This document shows, piece by piece, positions 47,894-55,815 of a DNA stretch of 64,000 nt. The notes under the pieces were generated by a model that searched no databases, was not told the DNA's origin, and saw only the letters and a program-made list of their open reading frames with translations. Source of the stretch: JACDAN01 sp963842235 (lineage in GTDB: Bacteria; Actinomycetota; Thermoleophilia; Gaiellales; Gaiellaceae); the NCBI GenBank assembly GCA_963842235.1, contig CAWJFT010000003.1:124001-188000 (forward strand). Direction: 5' to 3'. Each line of letters begins with the position of its first letter. Position 1 is the stretch's first letter. A program made the position numbers and the translations under genes.

Positions 47894-49588
47894 ATGCCCG
47901 ACCTCTCACGCCGCCTCGCCGTTGCCCGTGGCGACGAGCCTGCCGACCTCGTCATCCGCGGCGGCCGGGTCTTCTCGGCCTTCACGCGCGAGTGGCTCGA
48001 GGGCGATCTGGCGATCGCGGACGGCGCCGTCGCCGGCTTAGGCGAGTACGAGGGCAGGGAGACGCTCGACGCGTCAGGCCGCTACGTCGTCCCGGGCTTC
48101 GTCGATGCCCACATGCACCTCGAGTCTTCGAAGCTCCTCGTGGACGAGTTTGCGCGCCTCGTCCTGCCGCTGGGAACGACGGCCGTCGTCGCCGACCCGC
48201 ACGAGATCGCCAACGTGCTCGGTACCGACGGCGTCCATTGGCTCGCGGACCTCTGCGCCGACCAGCCCCTGGATGTGTTCTTCATGGCGCCCTCGTCCGT
48301 GCCGGCCTCGGCGTTCGAGTCCCCGCGCCGCCCGCTCGGCCCGGGTGATCTCGAGGGCCTCCTCCGGCGCAGGCGCGTGCTCGGGCTCGCCGAGATGATG
48401 AACTTCCCGGGAGTCGTCGCGGGGAGCGAACGTGAGCTCGAGAAGCTGACCCTGCCGGGCGCGACGCACGTGGACGGGCACGCCCCGATGCTCCTGGGCA
48501 AGGGCCTGAACGCCTACGCCGCCGCGGGAATCCGCTCCGACCACGAGATGAGCACGATCGAGGAGGGGCGGGAGCGGCTCCGGGCGGGCATGTGGGTGCT
48601 GATCCGCGAGGCCTCAGGCGCCCGCAACCTCCACGCGCTCCTCCCGCTCGTCGAGGAGTTCGGCCCGCACCGCCTCGCCTTCTGCACCGACGATCGCGAG
48701 CCCGAGCACATCGCGGAGGAGGGCCACGTCAACTCGATGGTTCGGGCGGCGGTCGCGGCCGGGGTCGCTGCGGAGGACGCGCTCGTCATGGCGTCGCTCA
48801 ACCCGGCCACGTGGCATGGCCTGCGCGACCTGGGTGCGCTCGCGCCGGGCTACCAGGCCGACGTTCTCGTCCTCCCCGATCTCGAGACGTTCGTCCCCGA
48901 CATCGTGCTGAAGGCCGGTCAGGAAGTCGGGGAGATCACGAAGCCCGAAGTGCCTGAGTGGGTCAAGCACACCGTCCGTGTCCGCCCGCTCTCGACGAAC
49001 GACTTCGCAATCCCGTGGACCGGCGACGGCCGCGCCCGCGTGATCGGGATCGTGCCCGACCAGATCGTCACCAAGTCGCTGGTCGACGAACCTCTGGTCG
49101 AGAACGGAAGGGCGCTCGCGGATCCCTCCCGCGACCTCCTGAAGATCGCCGTCGTCGAGCGACACCTCGGGACGGGCCGGGTGGGGCTCGGCTTCGTCCG
49201 CGGCTTCGGGCTGCGCAGCGGGGCGCTGGCCTCGACCGTCGCCCACGATGCACACAACGTCGTCGTCGTCGGCGTCAAGGACGACGACATGCTGCGGGCC
49301 GTCCGCCGGCTGACTGAGACCGGCGGCGGAGTGGTGGTGATCGACCGCGGGATCGTCCGGGCCGAGCTGAAGCTTCCGGTTGCGGGGCTGCTCTCCGATG
49401 CCGGTCTCGAGGAGGTGATTGCGGACAGCCGCGCGTGTGTCGAAGCTGCGCATGGCCTCGGCTGCGAACTCGCGTCACCCTTCCAGTCCATGGCCTTCCT
49501 GGCTCTGTCGGTGATCCCGAGCCTGAAGATCACCGACCGGGGGCTCGTCGACGTCGACCGCTTCGAGCTCGTCCCGCTCGAGGCATGA
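47894..49588 (+). CDS. ade: Adenine deaminase
   Basis: 564 aa from ATG 47894. Amidohydrolase-fold enzyme turning adenine into hypoxanthine. Metal and family motifs are 'VVPGFVDAHMHLESSKL' (~70-86), 'GTTAVVADPHEIANVLG', 'GLAEMMNFPGVV', 'HVDGHAPMLLGKGLNAYAAAGIRSDHE' around ~195-220, and 'FCTDDREPEHI'. The C-terminal adenine-deaminase-specific domain (~400-560) with 'RGFGLRSGALASTVAHDAHN' separates it from other amidohydrolases. It leads the plus-strand purine operon and overlaps the next gene in an ATGA. Confidence 0.93.
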   Translation: MPDLSRRLAVARGDEPADLVIRGGRVFSAFTREWLEGDLAIADGAVAGLGEYEGRETLDASGRYVVPGFVDAHMHLESSKLLVDEFARLVLPLGTTAVVADPHEIANVLGTDGVHWLADLCADQPLDVFFMAPSSVPASAFESPRRPLGPGDLEGLLRRRRVLGLAEMMNFPGVVAGSERELEKLTLPGATHVDGHAPMLLGKGLNAYAAAGIRSDHEMSTIEEGRERLRAGMWVLIREASGARNLHALLPLVEEFGPHRLAFCTDDREPEHIAEEGHVNSMVRAAVAAGVAAEDALVMASLNPATWHGLRDLGALAPGYQADVLVLPDLETFVPDIVLKAGQEVGEITKPEVPEWVKHTVRVRPLSTNDFAIPWTGDGRARVIGIVPDQIVTKSLVDEPLVENGRALADPSRDLLKIAVVERHLGTGRVGLGFVRGFGLRSGALASTVAHDAHNVVVVGVKDDDMLRAVRRLTETGGGVVVIDRGIVRAELKLPVAGLLSDAGLEEVIADSRACVEAAHGLGCELASPFQSMAFLALSVIPSLKITDRGLVDVDRFELVPLEA

Positions 49589-50895
49589 CGACCGTTCTCC
49601 ACAACGCCTACTTCGTGACGATGGACGACGAGGGCCGGGAGCTCGAGGGCGGCTGGTTGCTCATCGACGATGCGGTGATCAGAGACGTCGGAGCCGGCGC
49701 CGCGCCGGAGGCGGACGAGCGAATCGACCTCGGCGGCTCCCTCGTCACGCCGGGGCTCGTCAACACCCACCACCACCTCTACCAGACGCTCACCCGGGCT
49801 CACGCCCAGCAGGCCGACCTCTTCACCTGGCTGAAGACGCTGTATCCCATCTGGGCCCGTCTCGACGGCGAGGCCGAGTACGCCGCCGCCCGTACCGGTC
49901 TCGCCGAGCTCGCCCTCTCCGGCTGCACGACGGCGTTCGACCACCACTACGTCTTCCCGCGCGGACAGCCGGACGTGATCGACGCGCTGCTGCAGGCCGC
50001 AGCCGACCTCGGTGTCAACCTGGTCGTCGGCCGCGGCTCGATGGATCTCGGCGAGTCGCAGGGGGGCCTCCCGCCCGATTCGCTGGTCGAGGATCGCGAG
50101 ACGATCCTCGAGGAGACCGAGCAGCTTGCGGCCCGTGGCATCGAGGTCGCCGTCTCGCCTTGCTCGCCCTTCTCCGTGACGAAGGAGCTGATGCGGGAGT
50201 CCGAGGAGCTGGCCCGGCGTCACGGCCTGACGCTGCACACCCACCTGGCGGAAACGGTCGAGGAGGAGGAGTACTGCCGAGAGCTCTACGGCTGCACGCC
50301 GGTCGAGTACCTGGACGACCTGGGCTGGCTTGCGGAGGACGTCTGGTGCGCCCACTGCGTGCATCTGTCCGAGCCGGAGGTGCAGCGATTCGCCGACACG
50401 GGCACGGGGGTCGCGCACTGTCCCACCTCGAATCTCCGCCTGGGCGCCGGGGTCGCGCCGGTCAACGAGATGCTCGATCGGGACGTTCGGGTCGGGCTCG
50501 GCGTCGACGGCTCAGCCTCGAACGAGCGGAGCGACCTCTTCCTCGAGGTGAAGCAGGCCCTGCTCGTCGCTCGCGGGCGCCGCGGGCCCGAGGCGCTTAC
50601 TGCGCGCGACGCGCTGCGGCTCGCCACTCGGGGCGGCGCGTCGGTGCTGCGCCGAGACGACATCGGCTCGCTCGAGCCGGGGAAGCGCGCCGACCTCGCG
50701 GTCTGGTCACTGGACGGCCTCGAGCTCGCCGGCGCCGCCGACCCCGTCGCCGGCCTCGTGTTCTCGGCGCCTCACCGGGTGGAGCGGCTCTTCGTCGGCG
50801 GCGAGGAGATCGTGCGTGAGGGACACCTTCTGCGGGCCGACGAGAGCGAGATCGCCCGCCAACATCGGACCCAGGCGCGAAGATTCGCGCCGTGA
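49585..50895 (+). CDS. 8-oxoguanine deaminase-like amidohydrolase (guanine-type purine deaminase)
   Basis: 436 aa from ATG 49585. TrzN/ATZ-type amidohydrolase: 'VTPGLVNTHHHLYQTLTRAHAQQADLFTWL' (~52-80, H-x-H), 'CTTAFDHHYVFPRG', 'LTLHTHLAETVEEEEY' and 'GLGVDGSASNERSDLF' with the catalytic Asp. The 'HAQQADLFTWLKTLYPIW' stretch and 'SASNE' are typical of the 8-oxoguanine deaminase group; guanine itself is a poorer but possible substrate. In this operon it would feed xanthine or urate into the downstream steps. Overlaps uraH by four bases (GTGA). Confidence 0.87.
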   Translation: MTTVLHNAYFVTMDDEGRELEGGWLLIDDAVIRDVGAGAAPEADERIDLGGSLVTPGLVNTHHHLYQTLTRAHAQQADLFTWLKTLYPIWARLDGEAEYAAARTGLAELALSGCTTAFDHHYVFPRGQPDVIDALLQAAADLGVNLVVGRGSMDLGESQGGLPPDSLVEDRETILEETEQLAARGIEVAVSPCSPFSVTKELMRESEELARRHGLTLHTHLAETVEEEEYCRELYGCTPVEYLDDLGWLAEDVWCAHCVHLSEPEVQRFADTGTGVAHCPTSNLRLGAGVAPVNEMLDRDVRVGLGVDGSASNERSDLFLEVKQALLVARGRRGPEALTARDALRLATRGGASVLRRDDIGSLEPGKRADLAVWSLDGLELAGAADPVAGLVFSAPHRVERLFVGGEEIVREGHLLRADESEIARQHRTQARRFAP

Positions 50896-51185
50896 CCGTC
50901 TCGCTCTCGACGCACGTGCTCGACACCGGGCGCGGCGAACCGGCGTCCGGCGTCCGCGTCGAGCTCTTCCGCGGCGAAGATGTAGTCGGCTCCGGCGAGA
51001 CGAACGACGACGGCCGGATCCCCGAACTGGCGACGGAGCTCGAGCCCGGCGACTACCGGCTCGTCTTTCACCCGCCCTCGCCGTTCTTCCGCCGCGTCGA
51101 GCTAGACGTCGCGCTGGACGACGGCCACTACCACGTGCCGCTCCTCGTCTCTCCCTACGGATGCGCGAGCTACCGCGGCAGCTGA
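50892..51185 (+). CDS. uraH: 5-hydroxyisourate hydrolase (transthyretin-like)
   Basis: 97 aa from GTG 50892. Hydrolyses 5-hydroxyisourate to OHCU. The N-terminal 'LSTHVLDTGRGEPASGV' contains the catalytic His, 'ETNDDGRI' the Arg loop, and the C-terminus 'YHVPLLVSPYGCASYRGS' is the family tail with the third His. The tail usually reads 'YSTYRGS', so Cys-Ala replaces two residues. Its 3' end overlaps the decarboxylase gene by 25 bases. Confidence 0.93.
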   Translation: MTVSLSTHVLDTGRGEPASGVRVELFRGEDVVGSGETNDDGRIPELATELEPGDYRLVFHPPSPFFRRVELDVALDDGHYHVPLLVSPYGCASYRGS

Positions 51186-51589
51186 GCGAGGAAGAGCTCG
51201 AAGAGCTCTTCAATGGGCCGAGCACGCTCGTCTCGCTGCTCGCCGAAACGGAGGATCCGCTGGGCCGCGCGGAGGAGGTCGCGACCGGCCTGCCCGATGA
51301 AGACAAGGTCGAGGCGTTGGCCACCCATCCGCGGATCGGCGAGCCCTCTCCCGAGCAGCAGGGCCACGACCCCACGGTGCTGACCGAGCTCGCGTATCTG
51401 AACCAGGTCTACGAGGAGAAGTTCGGCTTCCGCTTCGTCGTCTTCGTCGCGGGCCGGCCGCACGGCGACATCCTCCCCGTCCTTCGCGAGCGGCTGGCGA
51501 GGTCGCGGGAGGAAGAGCTGGAGACAGGCATCGGGGAGCTCGTCGCGATCGCGCAAGACCGCTGGCAGGACCAGTGGCGGCATCGCTGA
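51161..51589 (+). CDS. uraD: OHCU decarboxylase
   Basis: 142 aa from ATG 51161. Decarboxylates OHCU to S-allantoin. The catalytic His is in 'LATHPRIGEPS' (~47-57), and 'LTELAYLNQVYEEKFGFRFVVFVAGR' (~70-95) is the conserved helix-strand pair with the Glu and the 'F-x-F-V' strand. It is 15-20 residues shorter at the N-terminus than the typical protein; a longer in-frame extension upstream would run deep into uraH. It overlaps puuD by 16 bases. Confidence 0.9.
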   Translation: MRELPRQLSEEELEELFNGPSTLVSLLAETEDPLGRAEEVATGLPDEDKVEALATHPRIGEPSPEQQGHDPTVLTELAYLNQVYEEKFGFRFVVFVAGRPHGDILPVLRERLARSREEELETGIGELVAIAQDRWQDQWRHR

Positions 51590-52758
51590 TCGATTCCTAC
51601 TGGGACGACTGGCTCGAGCTCGGCTTTCGCTGGCTCCACGTCGTCGCAGGCATCGTCTGGATCGGGACGTCGTTCTACTTCGTCGCGCTCGACAACCACC
51701 TGGGCCGGCCTCGGGTCGCGGAACCGGACATCGCGGGCGAGTCATGGGAGATCCACGGCGGCGGCTTCTACCGGATCTCCAAGTACCGGGTCGCCCCGGA
51801 CGAGCTGCCGGAGCCGTTGCACTGGTTCAAGTGGGAGGCGTACACGACGTGGCTCTCGGGCTTCGGCCTGCTCGTCGTCCTCTACTACGCGAACGCGGAC
51901 ACGTATCTGATCGACAAGTCCGTCGCGGACATCCCCGTGGCGGCGGCGATCGCGATCAGCCTCATCGGGCTGGCCGCGGCCTGGGTGATCTACGACGTCG
52001 CTTGCATGGTCTTCAAGAGCGACGTTGTCGTCGGACTCTTGTTACTCGCGATGGTGGTCGCCTCGGCGTACGGCGCAGGCCAGGTGTTCTCGGGCCGTGC
52101 GGCCTACATCCAGGTCGGCGCGATGCTCGGGACGATCATGGCCGCCAACGTCCTCTTCAACATCATCCCGGCGCACTGGGAGCTGATCCGGGCGAAGGAG
52201 GCGGGGCGCGAGCCCGATCCGGCACCGGGGCTCGAGGCCAAGCGGCGCTCGGTGCACAACAACTACCTGACCTTGCCGGTCGTCTTCACGATGATCTCGA
52301 ACCACTTCCCGTTCACCTACGAGCACGCCCACGCCTGGCTCGTACTCGTGGCGCTCGTGCTGATCGGGGCCTGGATTCGGCACTTCTTCAACCTGCGCCA
52401 CGCGGGGCGGACGGTCTGGTGGATCCCGGTGACCGCCGGGGCGGCTGCGCTTGCGCTGGCCGTGGCCATGCGGCCGGACGAGGGTGGCGGCGCACCGAGC
52501 CGAACGGTCAGCGACGCGGAGGCGATCGCGATCGTCCAGCAGCGCTGCGTGCCCTGCCACTCCGCCAACCCCACGCAACCGGGCTATGACGTGCCGCCCG
52601 CCGGGATCACGTTCGACTCGCGCGACCAGATCGTCGAGCGCGCCGACGCGATCGAGGAGCAGGCGGTGCGCACGACGGCGATGCCGCTCGGGAACGTGAC
52701 GGGCATGACCGAGCAGGAACGCGAGACGCTCGGCGCCTGGCTCGGGTCCTTGAAGTAG
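51574..52758 (+). CDS. puuD: PuuD-type membrane urate hydroxylase/oxidase with C-terminal cytochrome c
   Basis: 394 aa from GTG 51574. About eight transmembrane helices with conserved 'LELGFRWLHVVAGIVWIGTSFYFVALD' (~13-40), 'WEIHGGGFYRISKYR', 'NHFPFTYEHAHAWLVL', then a soluble C-terminal cytochrome c domain with 'CVPCH' (~327-331) and the distal Met in 'TTAMPLGN'. PuuD replaces the soluble uricase and hands electrons from urate to the respiratory chain instead of making H2O2, so purine breakdown here would feed complex IV. No uricase gene (pucL/uaZ) is seen nearby. Confidence 0.93.
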   Translation: MAASLIDSYWDDWLELGFRWLHVVAGIVWIGTSFYFVALDNHLGRPRVAEPDIAGESWEIHGGGFYRISKYRVAPDELPEPLHWFKWEAYTTWLSGFGLLVVLYYANADTYLIDKSVADIPVAAAIAISLIGLAAAWVIYDVACMVFKSDVVVGLLLLAMVVASAYGAGQVFSGRAAYIQVGAMLGTIMAANVLFNIIPAHWELIRAKEAGREPDPAPGLEAKRRSVHNNYLTLPVVFTMISNHFPFTYEHAHAWLVLVALVLIGAWIRHFFNLRHAGRTVWWIPVTAGAAALALAVAMRPDEGGGAPSRTVSDAEAIAIVQQRCVPCHSANPTQPGYDVPPAGITFDSRDQIVERADAIEEQAVRTTAMPLGNVTGMTEQERETLGAWLGSLK

Positions 52759-52767
52759 GTTCCGGCC

Positions 52768-53175
52768 GTGCTCGAGATCGAGGCCGGCCCGTTCCTCTTC
52801 CTCGCCCGCTTCGAGGAGGAGCTCGCGCCGAAGACGGTGGAGGCGTTCCGCGGCATCGTTCCCTTCGAGGACCGGATCATCCACTGCCGCTGGAGCGGTG
52901 AGTCGAACTGGATCCCCTGGGGCGACCGGGACCTCGGCATCGGCCCGGAGAACGCGACGAGCTATCCGCATCCCGGCGAGCTCGCCCTCTACCCGGGAGG
53001 CCAGAGCGAGACCGAGCTCCTCTTCCCGTACGGCTACTGCAACTTCGCGAGCAAGGCAGGCCAGCTGTGGGCGAACCACTTCGCCACCCTCGTGGAGGGC
53101 CAGGAGAACCTGCGCGAGCTCGGCCGCCTGACGCTCTGGGAAGGCGCCCAGCCGATCTCGTTCCGTGAGCGCTGA
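52768..53175 (+). CDS. DUF3830-family protein, cyclophilin-like fold
   Basis: 135 aa from GTG 52768, nine bases after puuD. 'LEIEAGPFLFLARFEEELAPKTVEAF' opens a small beta barrel; 'RWSGESNWIPWGD', 'SYPHPGELALYPGG' and 'ELLFPYGYCNFASKAGQLWANHFATL' (~88-113) are conserved in DUF3830. The fold is like cyclophilin/TM1367. Members recur next to purine, pyrimidine or ring-opening amidohydrolase genes, which implies a catabolic or isomerase role; none has been assigned, to my knowledge. Last gene of the plus-strand purine operon. Confidence 0.82.
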   Translation: MLEIEAGPFLFLARFEEELAPKTVEAFRGIVPFEDRIIHCRWSGESNWIPWGDRDLGIGPENATSYPHPGELALYPGGQSETELLFPYGYCNFASKAGQLWANHFATLVEGQENLRELGRLTLWEGAQPISFRER

Positions 53176-53181
53176 AGCGCT

Positions 53182-53198
53182 AGTTACAAGTTGTAACT
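53182..53198. promoter_or_regulatory. AT-rich palindrome AGTTACAA-G-TTGTAACT
   Basis: Eight-base perfect arms, seven bases after the DUF3830 stop, in very AT-rich sequence for this genome. A related dyad is 62 bases further on. Better suited to protein binding than to a terminator hairpin, since the loop would be one base. Confidence 0.5.
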
Positions 53199-53259
53199 TG
53201 CTCGGCTCGGGGCCGCGGACGACGGAGCTTCGGAGCGTCTCCGGTCGCCCCAGATGCTT

Positions 53260-53274
53260 GTAACAAGTTGTTAC
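53260..53274. promoter_or_regulatory. AT-rich palindrome GTAACAA-G-TTGTTAC
   Basis: Seven-base perfect arms; it contains the TAA stop (53271-53273) of the convergent amidohydrolase gene. It differs from the palindrome at 53182 by a symmetric swap (TTACAA against TAACAA), as if both bind the same dimeric protein. Confidence 0.5.
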
Positions 53275-54311
53275 TTGGATTCGGCGAGCCGCCGAAGCGC
53301 GCCGGTCAGAACCTCCACAGCCAGGGCAACGTCGTCGTCGCTCGAGTGCTCCTCCGGCGAGTGGCTGGCGCCGCCGTTCAGGCTCCGGACGAAGAGCATC
53401 GAGGACTCCACGCCCGCCGCTGCCAGGACACCCGCGTCGTGACCGGCGCCTGACGGCAGCTCCACGACCGGCAGACCGCGTCGTTCGACCTCCTCCCTCA
53501 GAACCGCAGGTGAGAGCTCGACTGGCGGGATCACGTAATCCGCGTCCTCCAACCCGAGTTCGGCGACGAGGCGGTCGAGCCGCTCCCGATCCGGCGCGCG
53601 TGCGTCGACCGTCAGCCGAGCTCGTTCCGGAACGACATTCGCGGCGCCCGGTTCGACCCCGAGCTGCCCGATAGTCGCCACGACGCCGTCGATCCCCGCA
53701 GCGACCTCCTGGACACGAAGCACGTACCGGGCCGCAGCCACGAGCGCGTCGCTTCGAACGTCCATCGGCGTCGTCCCGGCGTGATCGGCCCGGCCTTCGA
53801 ACTCGCGCGAGCACCGGACGATCCCCGCGATGCTCGTTACCACCCCGAGCGGCGCGCCCGCCCGCTCCAGCCTCGGGCCCTGCTCGACGTGCAGCTCGAC
53901 GTACGACCCGGGAAGCGGAGCGTGCCGGACGCGCCAGCGACTCCCGTGGCATCCGGTCTCCTCGTCACGGAAGACGACGACGCCGAGCGTCCGCTCCGAC
54001 GGCCCCACAGCCGCGACCGCCTCCAGCCCGGCGACGACTCCGAGCACTCCGTCGAAGCGACCGCCCGAGGGCACCGAGTCCAGATGCGAGCCGGTCCAGA
54101 CCTCCGGCAGCTCGGGCCGCCGACCCAGCAGCCGCCCGACGACGTTCCCGCGTCCGTCGACCTCGACCTCGAGCCCCGCCTCTTCCATCCACGACACCGC
54201 CAGCTCGCACGCCTGATCCTCCTCCGGCGTCCCGCCGACCCGGTTGGCCCCGATACCGTCGCCGATGTGGAAAACCTCGTCCAGCCGCCGGTTTACAGTC
54301 GCGCTCAGCAC
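53271..54311 (-). CDS. M20 Zn-dependent amidohydrolase (allantoate/N-carbamoyl amidase-like), compact
   Basis: 346 aa from GTG 54311. Metal ligands are seen in 'TGSHLDSVPSGGRFDGVLGVVAGLEAV' (~70-96, H-x-D), 'FRDEETGCHGSR' (Glu pair) and 'VELHVEQGPRLE' (His), with the lid domain 'ADHAGTTPMDVRSDALVAA' (~185-203) and the final His in 'GGASHSPEE'. Relatives average ~410 aa; about 50 residues between 'GCHGSR' and 'YVELHVEQGP' are missing without any frame break. Given the neighbours, allantoate or ureidoglycine hydrolysis is the likely use, but allantoinase is not present in the window. The start lies 24 bases from the divergent permease start. Confidence 0.85.
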   Translation of the reverse strand: MLSATVNRRLDEVFHIGDGIGANRVGGTPEEDQACELAVSWMEEAGLEVEVDGRGNVVGRLLGRRPELPEVWTGSHLDSVPSGGRFDGVLGVVAGLEAVAAVGPSERTLGVVVFRDEETGCHGSRWRVRHAPLPGSYVELHVEQGPRLERAGAPLGVVTSIAGIVRCSREFEGRADHAGTTPMDVRSDALVAAARYVLRVQEVAAGIDGVVATIGQLGVEPGAANVVPERARLTVDARAPDRERLDRLVAELGLEDADYVIPPVELSPAVLREEVERRGLPVVELPSGAGHDAGVLAAAGVESSMLFVRSLNGGASHSPEEHSSDDDVALAVEVLTGALRRLAESK

Positions 54312-54335
54312 TACCGCGCGGAAAGGAGCATCTGT

Positions 54336-55815
54336 ATGACCGAGCTCGCCGCGTCCCGCTCGCGCTCGGGCCTCGAGCGCTGGTTCCGGTTCGACCAGAA
54401 CCGAACCAACTTGGCGCGGGACACGATCGCAGGGCTGACGACCTTCATCGTCATGTCCTACATCATCTTCGTGAACCCCACGATCCTGAGCTTCCGAGGT
54501 GTGCCGAACCTCGAGTCGCAGGGTCTCCCCTTCGAAGCCGTCCTCACCTCGACGTGCCTCGTCGCCGGCGTGATGACGATCCTCATGGGCCTCTACACGA
54601 ACCGTGCCTATGCGCTCGCCCCCGGACTGGGCCTGAACGCGGTCGTCGCCTTCACGCTCGTAGCGGAAAATGGCCTCGGCTTCCCGGAGGCCATGGGCCT
54701 GATCGTGGTCGAAGGGCTCGCAGCCGTTGTCGCCGTCCTCATCGGCCTCCGCGAGTCGATCATGCGCGCAATCCCACTCGAGCTGAAGAAGGCGATCGCG
54801 ATCGGGATCGGACTCTTCATCGCCTTCATCGGCCTCTACAACTCCGGGCTCGTCGTCGGCCGTGCCGTCGCCGACGCCGGTGGATCTCGCCAGCTTCACC
54901 ACCTGGCCCGTCCTGATCACACTCGTCGGCATCGTCATCACCGTCGCGCTCCGGGCGACCGGCTTCCCCGGCGACCTGCTGATCGGGATCGTCGCGACGA
55001 CCGTCTTCGCGACCATCCTGAACTACGCGTTCGACGTCTACCCGAAGGATCTCGGTTACGCGCGGTGGCCTGACGACATCTTCAAGGCCCCTGACTTCAG
55101 CCTCGTGGGCGACATCAGCTTCGACGCCTTCACGACCCTGCCGTTCGTCGCGGCGCTGGCGTTTGCGTTCTCGCTCTTCCTGGCCGACTTCTTCGACACG
55201 ATGGGCACGCTCGTCGGCGTCGGGCGCCAGGCGGGATACCTCGACAAGCGCGGCGAGCTGCCGGAGATCCGCAAGCCCCTGCTCGTCGACTCGGCGGCGG
55301 CCGCCGCGGGCGGCTTCGTCTCGGCCTCATCGGCGACCACGTACATCGAGTCGGCCGCGGGAGTCGGCGTCGGAGGCCGCACCGGCTGGGTCAGCGTGGT
55401 CACCGGCGCGCTCTTCTTCCCGTTCATGTTCATCGCGCCGCTGATCGGGATGGTGCCGCCTCAGGCGACCGCGCCTGCGCTGATCATCGTCGGCTGGCTG
55501 ATGATCAGCGTGCTGACCGAGGCCGAGGAGGAGGCGGAGGCAGAGGTTCGCGGCGAGCCGCATCCACGCCGAGCGCTGGCCGGCATCGACTTCCACGATG
55601 TCGCGCTGGGTCTTTCCGCGGCGATCGTGATCATGTTCATGCCGTTCTCCTTCTCGATCACGGACGGGATCGCGGCAGGGTTCATCGTCTACGTCCTCGT
55701 CCGGACCTTCCAGGGCCAGTGGAACCGGGTCCACCCGCTGATGTGGGCTGCGGCGATCGCGTTCGCGATCTACTTCGCGATTCCGATCCTGCAGCAGGAG
55801 TTCAGCTGGATCTAG
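54336..55815 (+). CDS. NCS2/AzgA-family purine permease (one-base frame break)
   Basis: ATG 54336 with AAGGAG nine bases upstream. 'WFRFDQNRTNLARDTIAGLTTFIVMSYIIFVNP' (~18-50) and 'GLYTNRAYALAPGLGLNAVVAFT' are classic AzgA-like features, with the nucleobase-binding Glu and 'SSATTYIESAAGVGVGGRTG' in the second part. The frame is lost near 54868-54880 after 'YNSGLVVGRAV' and resumes as 'PTPVDLASFTTWPVLITLVG', consistent with one surplus base. The repaired protein is ~492 aa with 12-14 helices and imports guanine, hypoxanthine or adenine. Its 3' end overlaps the MFS gene by 14 bases. Confidence 0.86.

Noticed and set aside
47121..48041. Plus-strand open frame opposite xdhB
   Set aside because: High G+C produces long antisense frames. 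The sequence is Arg/Ala-rich without family features, while xdhB on the other strand is complete.
53182..53274. Twin palindromes as attachment sites of an integrated element
   Set aside because: No integrase, no tRNA target and no foreign genes lie nearby; gene content on both sides belongs to the same purine cluster.
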